The notes under the pieces: model-generated
The model's database searches: none
What the model was told of the DNA's origin: nothing
The model's input: only the letters and a program-made list of their open reading frames with translations
Translations under genes and position numbers: made by a program
Source of the DNA: Sphingobacteriaceae bacterium
GTDB taxonomy: Bacteria; Bacteroidota; Bacteroidia; Sphingobacteriales; Sphingobacteriaceae
NCBI GenBank assembly: GCA_947463785.1
Contig: CANHRG010000003.1
Span: forward strand, 62,001-126,000
Reading direction: 5' to 3'
DNA length: 64,000 nt
Shown: positions 51,686 to 61,431 of the stretch, in pieces
Layout of the letters: every line of letters begins with the position of its first letter
Numbering within the stretch: the first letter of the stretch is position 1

Positions 51686-53169
51686 TAGAATTGGGTTCTA
51701 TTTTTTTTCCAGGCAGATTCAGGTTTTACCGCTGAAGCGAAATTCCCTTGCTGAGGTTTCTGCTGCATCAACTGTGCAGCAATGATAGCTGCAATAAAAG
51801 CTTCATCCACCTTCTCTTCAATTAAGTTTTCAGGCTGGAAATAATTTTTCACAAAATGAGTATCAAACTTACCTGAAGTAAAAGCTTCATGCTGCATCAC
51901 AAATTTGCCAAAAGGCAAAGTAGTCTCGATACCTGTAATCTGGTATTCGTCTATAGCCCTGATCATACGCTCAATAGCTTCTTCCCTATTTTTACCATAG
52001 GTAATGAGCTTAGCAATCATCGGATCGTAATAAATCGGAATCTCCATACCTTCTTCAAAACCGTCATCCACCCGAACACCCGGTCCTTGCGGCAAACGGT
52101 AGGTTTGCAGCGTGCCAATATCTGGCAAGAAATTATTGGCCGGATCTTCGGCATACACACGCAATTCCACAGCGTGTCCTTTGATTGCAAGATCTTCTTG
52201 TTTAAAACTTAACTTTTCTCCCCTGGCAATCTTAATCTGTTCTTTTACCAAGTCTAAACCGGTAATCATTTCAGTAACGGGATGTTCAACCTGCAATCGG
52301 GTATTCATCTCCAGGAAATAAAAATTCAATTTTTCATCCAAGATAAACTCTACCGTACCCGCACCCACATAATTACACGAACGAGCCACATCTACCGCAC
52401 ATTTACCCATTTGTTCTCGAATTTCAGGGGTTAAAACTGCCGAAGGCGCTTCCTCCACCACTTTTTGATGGCGGCGCTGTACCGAACATTCGCGTTCAAA
52501 CAGGTGCACAATATTGCCATGCGTATCTCCCAATACTTGGATCTCTATATGTCGAGGTGAAGAAACGTACCGTTCAATAAATACCGAGCCGTCGCCAAAA
52601 GCCGAAGTAGCTTCTGAAACAGCCAAATGCATCTGTTCTTCAAAATCCTCTACCCGATCTACAATACGCATTCCCTTACCTCCACCGCCAGCAGCAGCCT
52701 TAATTAGGATTGGAAATCCCACCTCTACTGCTCTATTTTTAGCTTCCTGCACATCACTAATAGCTTCTTCAGTACCAGGAACCATCGGAATATTGTATTT
52801 CAACGCCGCGGCTTTAGCCGACAACTTATTCCCCATCATCTCCATCGCTTCGGGTGAAGGACCAATGAGCACCAAGCCTGCTTCTTTTACTGCACGAGCA
52901 AAAGCGGCATTTTCTGATAAAAATCCGTAACCAGGATGAATCGCTTCAGCACCCGTTTGCTTGCAGGCTGACAATATCTTGTCAAAAACCAAATAAGACT
53001 GATTGGATGCTGCCGGACCAATACTAACGGCCTCATCTGCATACCGTACATGCAAGGCATTACGATCAGCTTCAGAGTAAACCGCTACTGTTTGGATGCC
53101 CATTTCACGGGCAGAGCGCATAATCCGCAAAGCAATTTCACCACGATTGGCTACCAGTATTTTTTTCAT
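51685..53169 (-). CDS. accC: Biotin carboxylase subunit of acyl-CoA carboxylase
   Basis: ATP-grasp enzyme that carboxylates biotin on the carrier protein for malonyl-CoA (or propionyl-CoA) synthesis. Typical segments are KILVANRGEIALRIMRSA, the Gly-rich KAAAGGGGKGMR near 159-170, ERECSVQRRHQKVVEEAPS and EMNTRLQVEHPVTE. I chose ATG 53169-53167 (494 residues); a GTG two codons upstream is less likely. A tail of about 45 residues after the usual end near 449 replaces any BCCP domain (no biotinylation motif), so the carrier is encoded elsewhere. It is coupled to ribE. Confidence 0.93.
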   Translation of the reverse strand: MKKILVANRGEIALRIMRSAREMGIQTVAVYSEADRNALHVRYADEAVSIGPAASNQSYLVFDKILSACKQTGAEAIHPGYGFLSENAAFARAVKEAGLVLIGPSPEAMEMMGNKLSAKAAALKYNIPMVPGTEEAISDVQEAKNRAVEVGFPILIKAAAGGGGKGMRIVDRVEDFEEQMHLAVSEATSAFGDGSVFIERYVSSPRHIEIQVLGDTHGNIVHLFERECSVQRRHQKVVEEAPSAVLTPEIREQMGKCAVDVARSCNYVGAGTVEFILDEKLNFYFLEMNTRLQVEHPVTEMITGLDLVKEQIKIARGEKLSFKQEDLAIKGHAVELRVYAEDPANNFLPDIGTLQTYRLPQGPGVRVDDGFEEGMEIPIYYDPMIAKLITYGKNREEAIERMIRAIDEYQITGIETTLPFGKFVMQHEAFTSGKFDTHFVKNYFQPENLIEEKVDEAFIAAIIAAQLMQQKPQQGNFASAVKPESAWKKNRTQF

Positions 53170-53187
53170 CGACACAAAGTTAATCGT

Positions 53188-54207
53188 TTAGCTCATTTTT
53201 TGGAGCGTTTGAATGGCATGAGCTATCCCATCTTCAGAAACGTCTAAATGCGTCACAAAGCGTACCATTTGATGACCAAAAGTGCTACATTTTACTCCTT
53301 GAACAGCCATTTTCGCCACAAAATCATCTGCAGGAAAAGCATCTTCCAGCTCAAAAATCACAATATTGGTATCTACCGGCATTACCGATTTTACATAAGA
53401 CTGTTTTTGTAGCGCTTCACCCAATAAACGAGCATGCTCATGATCAATTTTTAAACGATCTACCTGATGATCTAGGGCATAAATAGCCGCAGCAGCCAAG
53501 TAGCCAGCCTGGCGCATGCCACCACCAAATACTTTACGCACTCTGCGGGCTTGTTTTATGGTTTCTTTGCTTCCCAATAGTACGGATCCAACCGGTGCTC
53601 CTAAACCTTTTGATAAGCAAATGGAAATGCCATCGAACAGTCGACCATAATCTTTTGGCTGATCGCCAGTTGCAACGAGCGCATTGAAAAGTCGTGCACC
53701 ATCGAGGTGCAATTTCAAACCATGTTTTTTACAAAGCTGCTGGATAGGTTCAATCTGTGAGGTGGTATAATAACTTCCACCGCCACGATTTACGGTATTT
53801 TCCAAAACCACCAAGCTGGTTCTGGGGTAATGTATATTATCTGGATTAATGTGTGGTTCGATATCCTTCGCAGTCAATCTACCCCGATCGCCATACAACA
53901 AGCGCACCGATGATGCTGAATTGAAAGCAATACCGCCTCCTTCATAGCGATACACATGGGCCGTTTCATCGGCAATCACTTCATCCATAGGTTGGGTAAA
54001 ACATTTAATCGCAATCTGATTGGTCATGGTACCCGAAGGACAAAAAATACCGGTCTCCATACCAAATAGCTGGGCAAGTTTGGTCTCTAAGGCATTTACC
54101 GTTTCGTCTTCGCCATATACATCATCGCCAACCGAAGCACTCCACATGGCTTCGAGCATTCCTGGTGTAGGTTTGGTTACCGTATCACTTCTTAAATCAA
54201 CAATCAT
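53188..54207 (-). CDS. ltaE: Low-specificity L-threonine aldolase
   Basis: PLP enzyme cleaving threonine or allo-threonine to glycine and acetaldehyde. The 339 residues match E. coli LtaE (333). The N-terminal LRSDTVTKPTPGML, GDDVYGEDET, the HLDGARLFNALVATG segment with the PLP-contacting Asp, and the Schiff-base Lys in CLSKGLGAPVGSVLLG (near 202) are all clear. It is preceded on the other side by the divergent kinase gene. accC follows 18 bp downstream, so ltaE-accC-ribE may share a transcript. Confidence 0.94.
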   Translation of the reverse strand: MIVDLRSDTVTKPTPGMLEAMWSASVGDDVYGEDETVNALETKLAQLFGMETGIFCPSGTMTNQIAIKCFTQPMDEVIADETAHVYRYEGGGIAFNSASSVRLLYGDRGRLTAKDIEPHINPDNIHYPRTSLVVLENTVNRGGGSYYTTSQIEPIQQLCKKHGLKLHLDGARLFNALVATGDQPKDYGRLFDGISICLSKGLGAPVGSVLLGSKETIKQARRVRKVFGGGMRQAGYLAAAAIYALDHQVDRLKIDHEHARLLGEALQKQSYVKSVMPVDTNIVIFELEDAFPADDFVAKMAVQGVKCSTFGHQMVRFVTHLDVSEDGIAHAIQTLQKMS

Positions 54208-54326
54208 GGGCTTTCAATTTGAGCAAATAACACATTTCTCACAGATACAAGTACAATTCGTATCGACATCAAAAATAGTTTTTAGCTACGTCTTAACTAC
54301 ATCAAACAGAAAACATTTTATTATTA

Positions 54327-54341
54327 GTGTACGATGTACAC
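54327..54341. promoter_or_regulatory. GTGTAC-N3-GTACAC palindrome between ltaE and the kinase gene
   Basis: GTGTACGATGTACAC is a perfect 6+6 bp palindrome with a 3-bp spacer. It lies in the divergent region, 9 bp before the -7-like box TATTTTTG at 54351-54358 of the kinase gene. A 15-mer of the same design occurs upstream of gdhA at 41053. Confidence 0.42.
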
Positions 54342-54350
54342 GGAAATTCC

Positions 54351-54358
54351 TATTTTTG
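54351..54358 (+). promoter_or_regulatory. TAnnTTTG -7 box upstream of the BadF-type kinase gene
   Basis: TATTTTTG matches the Bacteroidota -7 consensus exactly, 24 bp before ATG 54383. The GTGTAC palindrome sits where a regulator could block RNA polymerase. Confidence 0.45.
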
Positions 54359-54382
54359 AGACTGAATCAAATCTAACCAATT

Positions 54383-55243
54383 ATGATCATTATTGCGGAT
54401 GGTGGCTCGACTAAAACGAACTGGTGTTTGCTGAACGACGAGCAAAAACGCATTTATTTCAATACCGAAGGCTACAATCCGTATTTTTCAGATACTGAAT
54501 ACATCATTAATTCCTTAAAGAATAACCTACCGTCCGATTTAAAAATAGCGGGAATTACTGAGCTCTATTACTACGGTGCAGGTTGTTCTACAGCAGAAAA
54601 AGTAGACACGGTAGTTAAAGCTATGGAGAGTGTTTTCAGCTCTGCAAAAGTATTTGTTGGTCATGATTTACTTGCTGCAGCACGTGCCCTGCTGGGTGTA
54701 AAGCCTGGTTTTGCGGCAATTCTAGGTACCGGAACCAATACTTGTTTATACAACGGACAGGATATCACCTTAAACATCGACTCATTAGGCTATTTCTTGG
54801 GCGATGAAGGTAGTGGTTCTTACATTGGCAAACGCCTTTTACGCGATTACATGCGTGGTTTTATGCCCGGAAATTTACAAGAGGTTTTCTACGAAACTTA
54901 CAAACTGAATGATGAGGATATTCTGGATAACTTGTACAACAAGCCGCTTCCTAATCGTTTTTGCGCAAGTTTCTCAAAATTCATTTACGACAATAATAAC
55001 TACGTAGAATATACCCGTGATGTGGTGGGCGAAGCGTTCAGAGCTTTCTTTAAAAACTTGGTTTCACGCTATCCAGAATACCAAAAGCATTCATTAAACT
55101 GTGTGGGCAGTGTGGGCTATAATTTTCGCGATATTTTAGCCGAAGTAGCCAATGAGTACGGCATGCAGGTAGGCAAAATCATACGTTCACCTATCGATGA
55201 TCTGGTTAATTACCACCAGGCATTGGCCCCAATAGCTAAATAA
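54383..55243 (+). CDS. BadF/BadG-type ATPase, N-acetylglucosamine kinase-like
   Basis: A 286-residue ASKHA-fold sugar kinase-like protein. The phosphate-1 loop is DGGSTKTNWCL at the N-terminus, GHDLLAAARALLG carries the catalytic-type Asp, and AAILGTGTNTCLY with LGDEGSGSYIGKRLL form the phosphate-2 and sugar region. These match eukaryote-like GlcNAc kinases (BcrAD/BadFG family, PF01869) common in Bacteroidota. The likely job is phosphorylating GlcNAc or a related amino sugar from cell-wall turnover; the substrate is inferred from family only. It abuts the UbiD gene end to end, with no base between the two stops. Confidence 0.85.
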   Translation: MIIIADGGSTKTNWCLLNDEQKRIYFNTEGYNPYFSDTEYIINSLKNNLPSDLKIAGITELYYYGAGCSTAEKVDTVVKAMESVFSSAKVFVGHDLLAAARALLGVKPGFAAILGTGTNTCLYNGQDITLNIDSLGYFLGDEGSGSYIGKRLLRDYMRGFMPGNLQEVFYETYKLNDEDILDNLYNKPLPNRFCASFSKFIYDNNNYVEYTRDVVGEAFRAFFKNLVSRYPEYQKHSLNCVGSVGYNFRDILAEVANEYGMQVGKIIRSPIDDLVNYHQALAPIAK

Positions 55244-57082
55244 TTATATCAGTCCATGGAGTGAAGCTCCGGGTTTTCCTAAACGTTCAATTCGTTTTTC
55301 TACCTCAGGATCTTTAACTAAGGCCGGGGCGTGGTGCGGTTTTATTCGGGCATCAATAATCAATGGACCGCCACAAACCCAATGTTTATTTTCGAAATAG
55401 GCATTCACGCCGTGAATATCGTGTGACGGATTGCTTCGAGTAAAGGTTACCCAAACAAAATTTTGAATAGTTTCAGCTGTAAATCCAGCATCGTCACATA
55501 AAACCAACATCGGCAAGCCATTCAGCTTTTGTGATTTTAAGTGTTGATTAATGATTTCTATTTGTTCGCGGCTTTTAGTTTCATCCTGATACTTCGGCGC
55601 TTCTACAGCCAATACACCCGGCATTACCAGTTTGTAATTGTCAAAACCAAGAGGCAGGCTAAAATCTGCAGGTAATTCAGACCATAATTCTCGTTTTTGA
55701 TCACCTGCAACGGCAAATACCACTTTAGAGCCAGCGTTTAAATCAGATCCACTATAGTCTAAGGTATCGATGGTGGTTTTCGTATAAAAGTGAATGTCTC
55801 TGCTCAAATCAATCCGCTCCAATACATGTCGGAGAAAAGCGGGTATATCGTGAATATCCAGATCCGGACGGTCTTCTTTGGCACAAATGAAGAGGTATTT
55901 TGCCAAACTCAATTGGTTTTTACCCAAAATATGGTTAGCGATGGTCAAGATTTCCTGCGGTTTTCGCTCTTTGAGGTACGGCGTATAGCGCTCGCTACCC
56001 AAAGCAAATAAAAGCGGGTGCACACCGGCGGCATCTACGGCATTTACAGCATGCAAGCCAGGTATTTCTTGCGGAATGGCCGCTCCGGTAATTTCGTGTA
56101 TGAGGTCGCCAAAGCTGGTATCTTCTTGGGGCGGACGACCTACCACAGTAAACGACCAGATCGGATTTTTGCGATGGTACACTTTGCGAACCTTCATCAG
56201 CGGGAAAGGATGTTTCAAGCTGTAATAGCCCAAATGATCACCAAAAGGACCTTCGGGTTTATTCTCATGGGGTTCCACCGTTCCGGTGATTACAAAATCG
56301 GCATCAGCCGAAATGCAAAAACCCTCATCATCGTAAAAATAACGGAAACGGCGATTACCCAAGGCTCCTGCAAAGGTCATCTCCGATAAACCTTCGGGCA
56401 AGGGCATAACTGCAGCCAAAGGATGTGCTGGCGGACCACCTACAAAAATGCTCACTTTGAGCGGCTGTCCGGCTGCATTGGCCTTCGTTTGATGTACACC
56501 AATACCGCGATGCAATTGGTAATGCAGCCCAATTTCTTCATCCTGCAAATACTCGTTACCCCCCAATTGAATACGGTACATTCCTAAATTGGCATTCATA
56601 ATGCCAGGACGATCAATATCTTCAGTATAAACTTGAGGCATGGTGACGAAAGGACCGCCATCCATTGGCCAATTCACAATTTGCGGAATATCAGATATCC
56701 GACATTGACCAAATTTGATGGGCGCATTCCAGCCTGAACGCATCGGCAAGGCTGAAAACGCGGTTAATCCGGCAGAAACATACTTGAAAGGTTGTTTAAG
56801 GGCCTTCATCGGGTCACCTTTCAGCTCTACCAAGGTTTTGATCTGCTCCAGGGTATCGCGAAAGAGAAATTTAGACCGATCAAGCGTGCCAAACAAATTA
56901 GATACTGCCGGGAAACGGGAACCTTTAATGTTTTCAAAAAGAATAGCCGGACCCTGATTTTCATATACCCGCAAATGAATGGCTGCCATCTCCAGGTGAG
57001 GGTCTACTTCTTCCTTTACACGGACCAAATGCCCATGCTGTTCCAAGTCTTGTACCGCAGCTGCTAAACTTTTGTAGCCCAT
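55244..57082 (-). CDS. UbiD-family decarboxylase (menaquinone-biosynthesis type)
   Basis: A 612-residue prenylated-FMN-dependent decarboxylase. The long form, with GYKSLAAAVQDLEQHGHLVRV at the start and GPFGDHLGYYSL (about 288-299) in the core, fits the UbiD subfamily annotated for menaquinone (futalosine) biosynthesis. The ERYTPYLKERKPQE and LEMAAIHLRV segments carry the conserved acidic residues. UbiD enzymes need the prenyltransferase UbiX for cofactor; ubiX is not in view. In this lineage the exact quinone step is not established, and an aromatic-acid decarboxylase role is possible. Confidence 0.85.
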   Translation of the reverse strand: MGYKSLAAAVQDLEQHGHLVRVKEEVDPHLEMAAIHLRVYENQGPAILFENIKGSRFPAVSNLFGTLDRSKFLFRDTLEQIKTLVELKGDPMKALKQPFKYVSAGLTAFSALPMRSGWNAPIKFGQCRISDIPQIVNWPMDGGPFVTMPQVYTEDIDRPGIMNANLGMYRIQLGGNEYLQDEEIGLHYQLHRGIGVHQTKANAAGQPLKVSIFVGGPPAHPLAAVMPLPEGLSEMTFAGALGNRRFRYFYDDEGFCISADADFVITGTVEPHENKPEGPFGDHLGYYSLKHPFPLMKVRKVYHRKNPIWSFTVVGRPPQEDTSFGDLIHEITGAAIPQEIPGLHAVNAVDAAGVHPLLFALGSERYTPYLKERKPQEILTIANHILGKNQLSLAKYLFICAKEDRPDLDIHDIPAFLRHVLERIDLSRDIHFYTKTTIDTLDYSGSDLNAGSKVVFAVAGDQKRELWSELPADFSLPLGFDNYKLVMPGVLAVEAPKYQDETKSREQIEIINQHLKSQKLNGLPMLVLCDDAGFTAETIQNFVWVTFTRSNPSHDIHGVNAYFENKHWVCGGPLIIDARIKPHHAPALVKDPEVEKRIERLGKPGASLHGLI

Positions 57083-57303
57083 AGTGGCGCTAAATTCCTG
57101 ATTTTATTTGAAATACTAAATCAACTTGAAAGATATTACTAAGTAAAGACATTCGTTGCCTAAAAAGCTAATCCGTTGACACTATCCAAAAGAAACCCAG
57201 ATTCAAAATGAATGTAGAGATAGTCCAATAATTAGTAATTTAGTTGTGGATTTAAATAGGTTAACAATTAGGGCCACAACTCGATCTAGAAAGACATTTC
57301 CGC

Positions 57304-58650
57304 ATGACACCGAAAACCATTATCAAAAATTGCAGCATTGTAAACGAAGGTCAAATAATCGTGGCCGATGTACTTATTCATGATGGACGCATTGAGAAGA
57401 TCGGGAATGTGGATAGCTCTACAAATGCACAAATAATTGATGGTACCGGAAAGTACTTATTCCCCGGTATTATTGATGGCCAAGTTCATTTTCGCGATCC
57501 CGGTCTAACCCACAAAGGCGATCTGTATACCGAAAGTAAAGCAGCTATTGCTGGTGGTGTGACCTCCTTTATTGATATGCCCAATACTTCGCCAAATGTA
57601 TTGAGCATGGCTATTTTAAACGAAAAATACCGTATTGCTGCTGAAAAATCATTAGCCAATTTCGGCTTCTTTTTAGGTGTAAATGGCGATAACCTTGATG
57701 AAGTGATTCAACTCGATACGTCTAAGCTATTGGGCGTATCAGACGATGGCTTGTATTTTACTAAAAAAGGGAACCTGCTTGCAGATAATCCTGAAACCAT
57801 GGAAAAACTGTTTGCCAATTGCAAATCCGTTATTGCCATCCATTCAGAAAAAGAACAACTAATTGAAGAAAACGAACAAGCCTACCGAGAAAAATACGGT
57901 GAAAATGTACCGGTTGAATGCCACCCGCTCATCAGAAGCGAACGAGCTTGTTTTGAAGCAACCCAAAGAGCCATTGAGCTGGCCAATAAACACCATGCCC
58001 GGCTACATATTTTGCACTTAACCACCGAAGCAGAAACCCATTTATTCCGGAACGATATCCCCCTGACACAAAAAAACATTACCACAGAAGTATCTGTTCA
58101 TCATTTGTGGTTTACTGATAAGGATTATCAGCGTTTGGGCACCTTGATCAAATGGAACCCAGCCATCAAAACTGAAAAAGACAAAAAAGGCTTACTTAAA
58201 GCGTTGATAGAAGATAAAATCGATTTGGTAACTACAGACCATGCTCCACACACACTGGAAGAAAAACAAAAGCCTTATTTCCAGTCCATGTCTGGGGCTC
58301 CTATGGTGCAACACTCCTTAAACATCATGCTTGAGTTCTACAAACAAGGACTCATTTCGTTGGAGAAAATTGCTGAAAAAATGTGCCACAATCCGGCCAC
58401 ACTGTATCACATTGAAAAAAGAGGCTTCATTCGTGAGGGTTATTTCGCAGACTTAACCCTGGTTGACTTAGATTCAAGCTGGACGGTTACAAAAGAAAAT
58501 CTATTGTACAAATGTGGCTGGTCACCGGTAGAAGGAACTACATTCCAAACGAAAGTTACCCATACCTTCGTCAATGGCAATCTGGTTTTTGCCAATGGCG
58601 TTTTCGACGAAACCACTAAAGGAAAAGCATTGACAACCACAACAGCCTAA
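57304..58650 (+). CDS. pyrC: Dihydroorotase (pyrimidine biosynthesis)
   Basis: Forms dihydroorotate from carbamoyl aspartate in de novo pyrimidine synthesis. The 448 residues keep almost all class I ligands: His62 in QVHFRDPG, an Asp in VSDDGLYF, His in AIHSEKE, His in LHILHLTT, and the full TDHAPH. The first residue of the HxH pair is Gln60 (GQVH), a substitution I recall in other Bacteroidota PyrC proteins. This is therefore the probable active enzyme, unlike the paralogue at 22254. It is preceded by 221 bp without a gene that hold a weak hairpin (57243-57280). The peroxidase gene follows 64 bp later. Confidence 0.92.
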   Translation: MTPKTIIKNCSIVNEGQIIVADVLIHDGRIEKIGNVDSSTNAQIIDGTGKYLFPGIIDGQVHFRDPGLTHKGDLYTESKAAIAGGVTSFIDMPNTSPNVLSMAILNEKYRIAAEKSLANFGFFLGVNGDNLDEVIQLDTSKLLGVSDDGLYFTKKGNLLADNPETMEKLFANCKSVIAIHSEKEQLIEENEQAYREKYGENVPVECHPLIRSERACFEATQRAIELANKHHARLHILHLTTEAETHLFRNDIPLTQKNITTEVSVHHLWFTDKDYQRLGTLIKWNPAIKTEKDKKGLLKALIEDKIDLVTTDHAPHTLEEKQKPYFQSMSGAPMVQHSLNIMLEFYKQGLISLEKIAEKMCHNPATLYHIEKRGFIREGYFADLTLVDLDSSWTVTKENLLYKCGWSPVEGTTFQTKVTHTFVNGNLVFANGVFDETTKGKALTTTTA

Positions 58651-58714
58651 CGACAATACAAAGCCATTAAACCTTTGGGTACATTTTGAGTCTAAACATC
58701 AAACCGCCACGTTG

Positions 58715-59923
58715 ATGAAAAGGACAAGCATTACAGTCATTAGCATTGTTTCAGCAATACTAGCAATCGTTAGTTGTTCAAAAACCGAAACCGCTACAAT
58801 CCCTACAAATACCTCAACTACCACTACCTTTCCGGCAGTAACTGCCGCTTTTGGCACAAACATAGACCTTAACAACTTGTTGAACTATGCCAATCAGAGT
58901 AAACCCACGTACATTCTCAAAGACAATAGCAGAGGAAGTGTGATTAGTAATGCCAAAGCGACTTTAGGAAGAGTATTATTTTACGATAAAAGTTTGAGTA
59001 TTGATAATTCCATATCCTGCGCCAGCTGCCACAAACAAGAATTTGCTTTCACAGATACCGCGGTTGTAAGTACAGGCGTATTGGGTGGTAAAACCGCTCG
59101 CCATAGCATGCGACTTATCAATTCGCGTTTTGCTAACGAGGCTAAGTTTTTTTGGGATGAGCGTGTAGCCAGCTTGGAACAACAAACCACACAGCCCATT
59201 CTAGACCATGACGAGATGGGCTTTAGCGGACAAAGTGGTCGTGGTAACCTGAATACCTTGTTGAGCAAACTGCAATCCATTGGCTACTACCAAGAACTCT
59301 TCAAATTTGTGTATGGCGATATTCAGGTAACCGAAACCCGTTTGCAAGAGTGTTTGGCTCAGTTTGTGCGAAGTATTCAATCGTTCGACTCCAAATACGA
59401 TACGGGACGAGCTTTGGTAGCAAACGATCCCCAGCCCTTTCCAAATTTTACAGCACAAGAAAACCAAGGCAAAAACCTATTTATAACCCCTCCAGTTTTT
59501 GATGTAGGAGGAAACCGAATTGCCGGAGGTTTGGGCTGCAATGGCTGTCATCAGGCACCCGAATTTGACATTGATCCGAATACCCGAAACAATGGGGTAA
59601 TTGGCATTGTGAACAGCACAGGAATTGATATTTTCAACACCCGTTCACCTTCCCTCAGAGATTTAGCAGGCCCCAGCGGCAATCCAAACGGACCAATGAT
59701 GCATACCGGGGTAATGACCACACTCAAAAACGTCATCGGGCATTACGGTAGCATCAATACTGCAGCTCGAAACACCAATCTCGACCCCCGTTTAGCCCCC
59801 GGTGGTAATGGTCAACAATTACACTTAACAGCTACAGAAGTAGATGCAGTAGTTGCATTTTTAAAAACCTTAACGGGGAAAAATGTATACACCGATACCA
59901 AATGGAGTAACCCATTCAAATAA
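58715..59923 (+). CDS. Di-haem cytochrome c peroxidase family lipoprotein
   Basis: A 402-residue secreted haem protein. The signal peptide ends in a lipobox (LAIVSC), so it is membrane-anchored. A Thr-rich linker leads to two haem-binding sites, CASCH (near 102-106) and CNGCH (near 275-279), the arrangement of bacterial CcpA/MauG-type peroxidases. FKTPSLRDLA-like sequence appears as FNTRSPSLRDLAG, and MHTGVMTTL is the distal region. It should reduce H2O2 or modify a partner, fed by electrons from other cytochromes, and would be a client of the Ccm system at 36-42 kb. I chose ATG 58715 over TTG 58712. Confidence 0.92.
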   Translation: MKRTSITVISIVSAILAIVSCSKTETATIPTNTSTTTTFPAVTAAFGTNIDLNNLLNYANQSKPTYILKDNSRGSVISNAKATLGRVLFYDKSLSIDNSISCASCHKQEFAFTDTAVVSTGVLGGKTARHSMRLINSRFANEAKFFWDERVASLEQQTTQPILDHDEMGFSGQSGRGNLNTLLSKLQSIGYYQELFKFVYGDIQVTETRLQECLAQFVRSIQSFDSKYDTGRALVANDPQPFPNFTAQENQGKNLFITPPVFDVGGNRIAGGLGCNGCHQAPEFDIDPNTRNNGVIGIVNSTGIDIFNTRSPSLRDLAGPSGNPNGPMMHTGVMTTLKNVIGHYGSINTAARNTNLDPRLAPGGNGQQLHLTATEVDAVVAFLKTLTGKNVYTDTKWSNPFK

Positions 59924-59924
59924 A

Positions 59925-61385
59925 CTAAATCAAGTTCATGATCATCGGCTGCAGCAACCAGCAAAACAAGGTGATTAGGATAATGCAGATGATATTAAGC
60001 ACAAAACCAGCCTTCATCATATCCTTAATTTGAATGTGGCCGCTGGCAAACACAATGGCATTTGGAGGCGTACCCATGGGCAACATACTGGCACAACTGG
60101 CTCCCAAGGTCATCGGAATACCCAATAACAAAGGGTCGATATGTAGTGCTACCGCCAATGAAGAAACAACCGGGGCCATCACAATAACCTGAGCCACATT
60201 ACTCATCACTTCACTCAAAAACACAGAAGCCGTGGTAACCACCAAAATCATCACGAGAATAGAATTACTCGAATAAGAAGCCAGATAAACTCCCAGCTGA
60301 TCAATCAATTGTACGTCCTCCAACGATTTGGCCAAGGCCAAGCCACCACCAAATAACAATAAAATACCCCAAGCCATTTTGCTGGTATCTTCCCATTCCA
60401 ATAAAGCAGCTTGTTTAGAATTGTTTTTTAATCCATTGGGGATAAAAAATAAACTTAGCGCACCCATCATGGCAATAATGGTATCGTCCAATACCAAAAT
60501 CTGCTGGTAGCCATTAATCAGATCTTTGGTAATCCAAAGTACTACTGTCAAGGCAAAAACAAGCAAAACCCGTTTCTCCGGAACCTGAAGTTTACCCAGT
60601 TTTTTCAGCTCGTCTTCGATATAGGCTTTACCCGCTGCACTGTGAGTAATACGATTAGGGTAAAGCACTTTCACCAAAACCCAATACAGTACAATCAACA
60701 ACAAAATCGTTAATGGCACAAACACCATCATCCAATCGGTAAAACCTAAGGTATAATCAAACGTATTGCTGATGTAATTGGCATAGGCCACATTTGGAGG
60801 TGTGCCAATAATGGTACCCAAGGCAAAATTTGATGCATATGCGATGGAAAGCATGAGCACTAATGAAAAATTTCTCAAACCCTTGCTGTCCTCGTTATGT
60901 GCTGAAATAACACTGATAACCGACATGGCAATCGGGTACATCATCATGGTAGTAGCGGTATTGCTCAACCACATACTCAAAAACCCGGTAGCCAGTATAA
61001 ATCCTAAAATGATTCGGTTACCATTGGTTCCGGTGAGCTTAATAATTCCGAGGGCGATACGCTTATGCAAATTCCACTTCTCAATGGCAATGGCAATAAA
61101 AAATCCACCCATGAACAGGAAAATGATACTATCCGAATAATACTTGGTAACCTCCTGAACGGTGCTGATTTTCAACACCGGAAATAAAACAATGGGAATT
61201 AAGGCAACCACAGGAAGAGGCAGTGCATTACTTACCCACCAGCTAATCATTAATGAAGCAATAGCCAATACCGTCTTGGCCTTAAGCCCCAAAGCCAAAG
61301 GGTTGGCAAAAAAGAAAAATAAGCAGATAACTACACCTAATGCGAGGGCTAAAGGTTTTTGATAGTGCTGAATAAATTTCTTCAT
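59925..61385 (-). CDS. DASS/SLC13-type anion symporter
   Basis: A 486-residue membrane carrier of the divalent anion:sodium symporter family. About 11 to 12 hydrophobic segments are present, with the two SNT-type motifs in repeat form: WLSNTATTMM (near 116-125) and the later EVMSNVAQV (near 403-411). Flanking loops TIIGTPPNVAY and LPMGTPPNAIVF are the hallmark of the two re-entrant hairpins. The family imports succinate and other C4-dicarboxylates, sulfate or phosphate; the specificity is not decided by the sequence. It is encoded convergently with the peroxidase gene, stops 1 bp apart. Confidence 0.92.
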   Translation of the reverse strand: MKKFIQHYQKPLALALGVVICLFFFFANPLALGLKAKTVLAIASLMISWWVSNALPLPVVALIPIVLFPVLKISTVQEVTKYYSDSIIFLFMGGFFIAIAIEKWNLHKRIALGIIKLTGTNGNRIILGFILATGFLSMWLSNTATTMMMYPIAMSVISVISAHNEDSKGLRNFSLVLMLSIAYASNFALGTIIGTPPNVAYANYISNTFDYTLGFTDWMMVFVPLTILLLIVLYWVLVKVLYPNRITHSAAGKAYIEDELKKLGKLQVPEKRVLLVFALTVVLWITKDLINGYQQILVLDDTIIAMMGALSLFFIPNGLKNNSKQAALLEWEDTSKMAWGILLLFGGGLALAKSLEDVQLIDQLGVYLASYSSNSILVMILVVTTASVFLSEVMSNVAQVIVMAPVVSSLAVALHIDPLLLGIPMTLGASCASMLPMGTPPNAIVFASGHIQIKDMMKAGFVLNIICIILITLFCWLLQPMIMNLI

Positions 61386-61431
61386 AGCTGGAAACAGAGA
61401 CTAACCGTTAATTGGTAAACAATTTTAAACA

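Noticed and set aside
57243-57280. Possible pyrimidine-responsive leader hairpin before pyrC
   Set aside because: GTTGTGG/CCACAAC is only 7 bp with a 24-base loop and no T tract; it could be chance.
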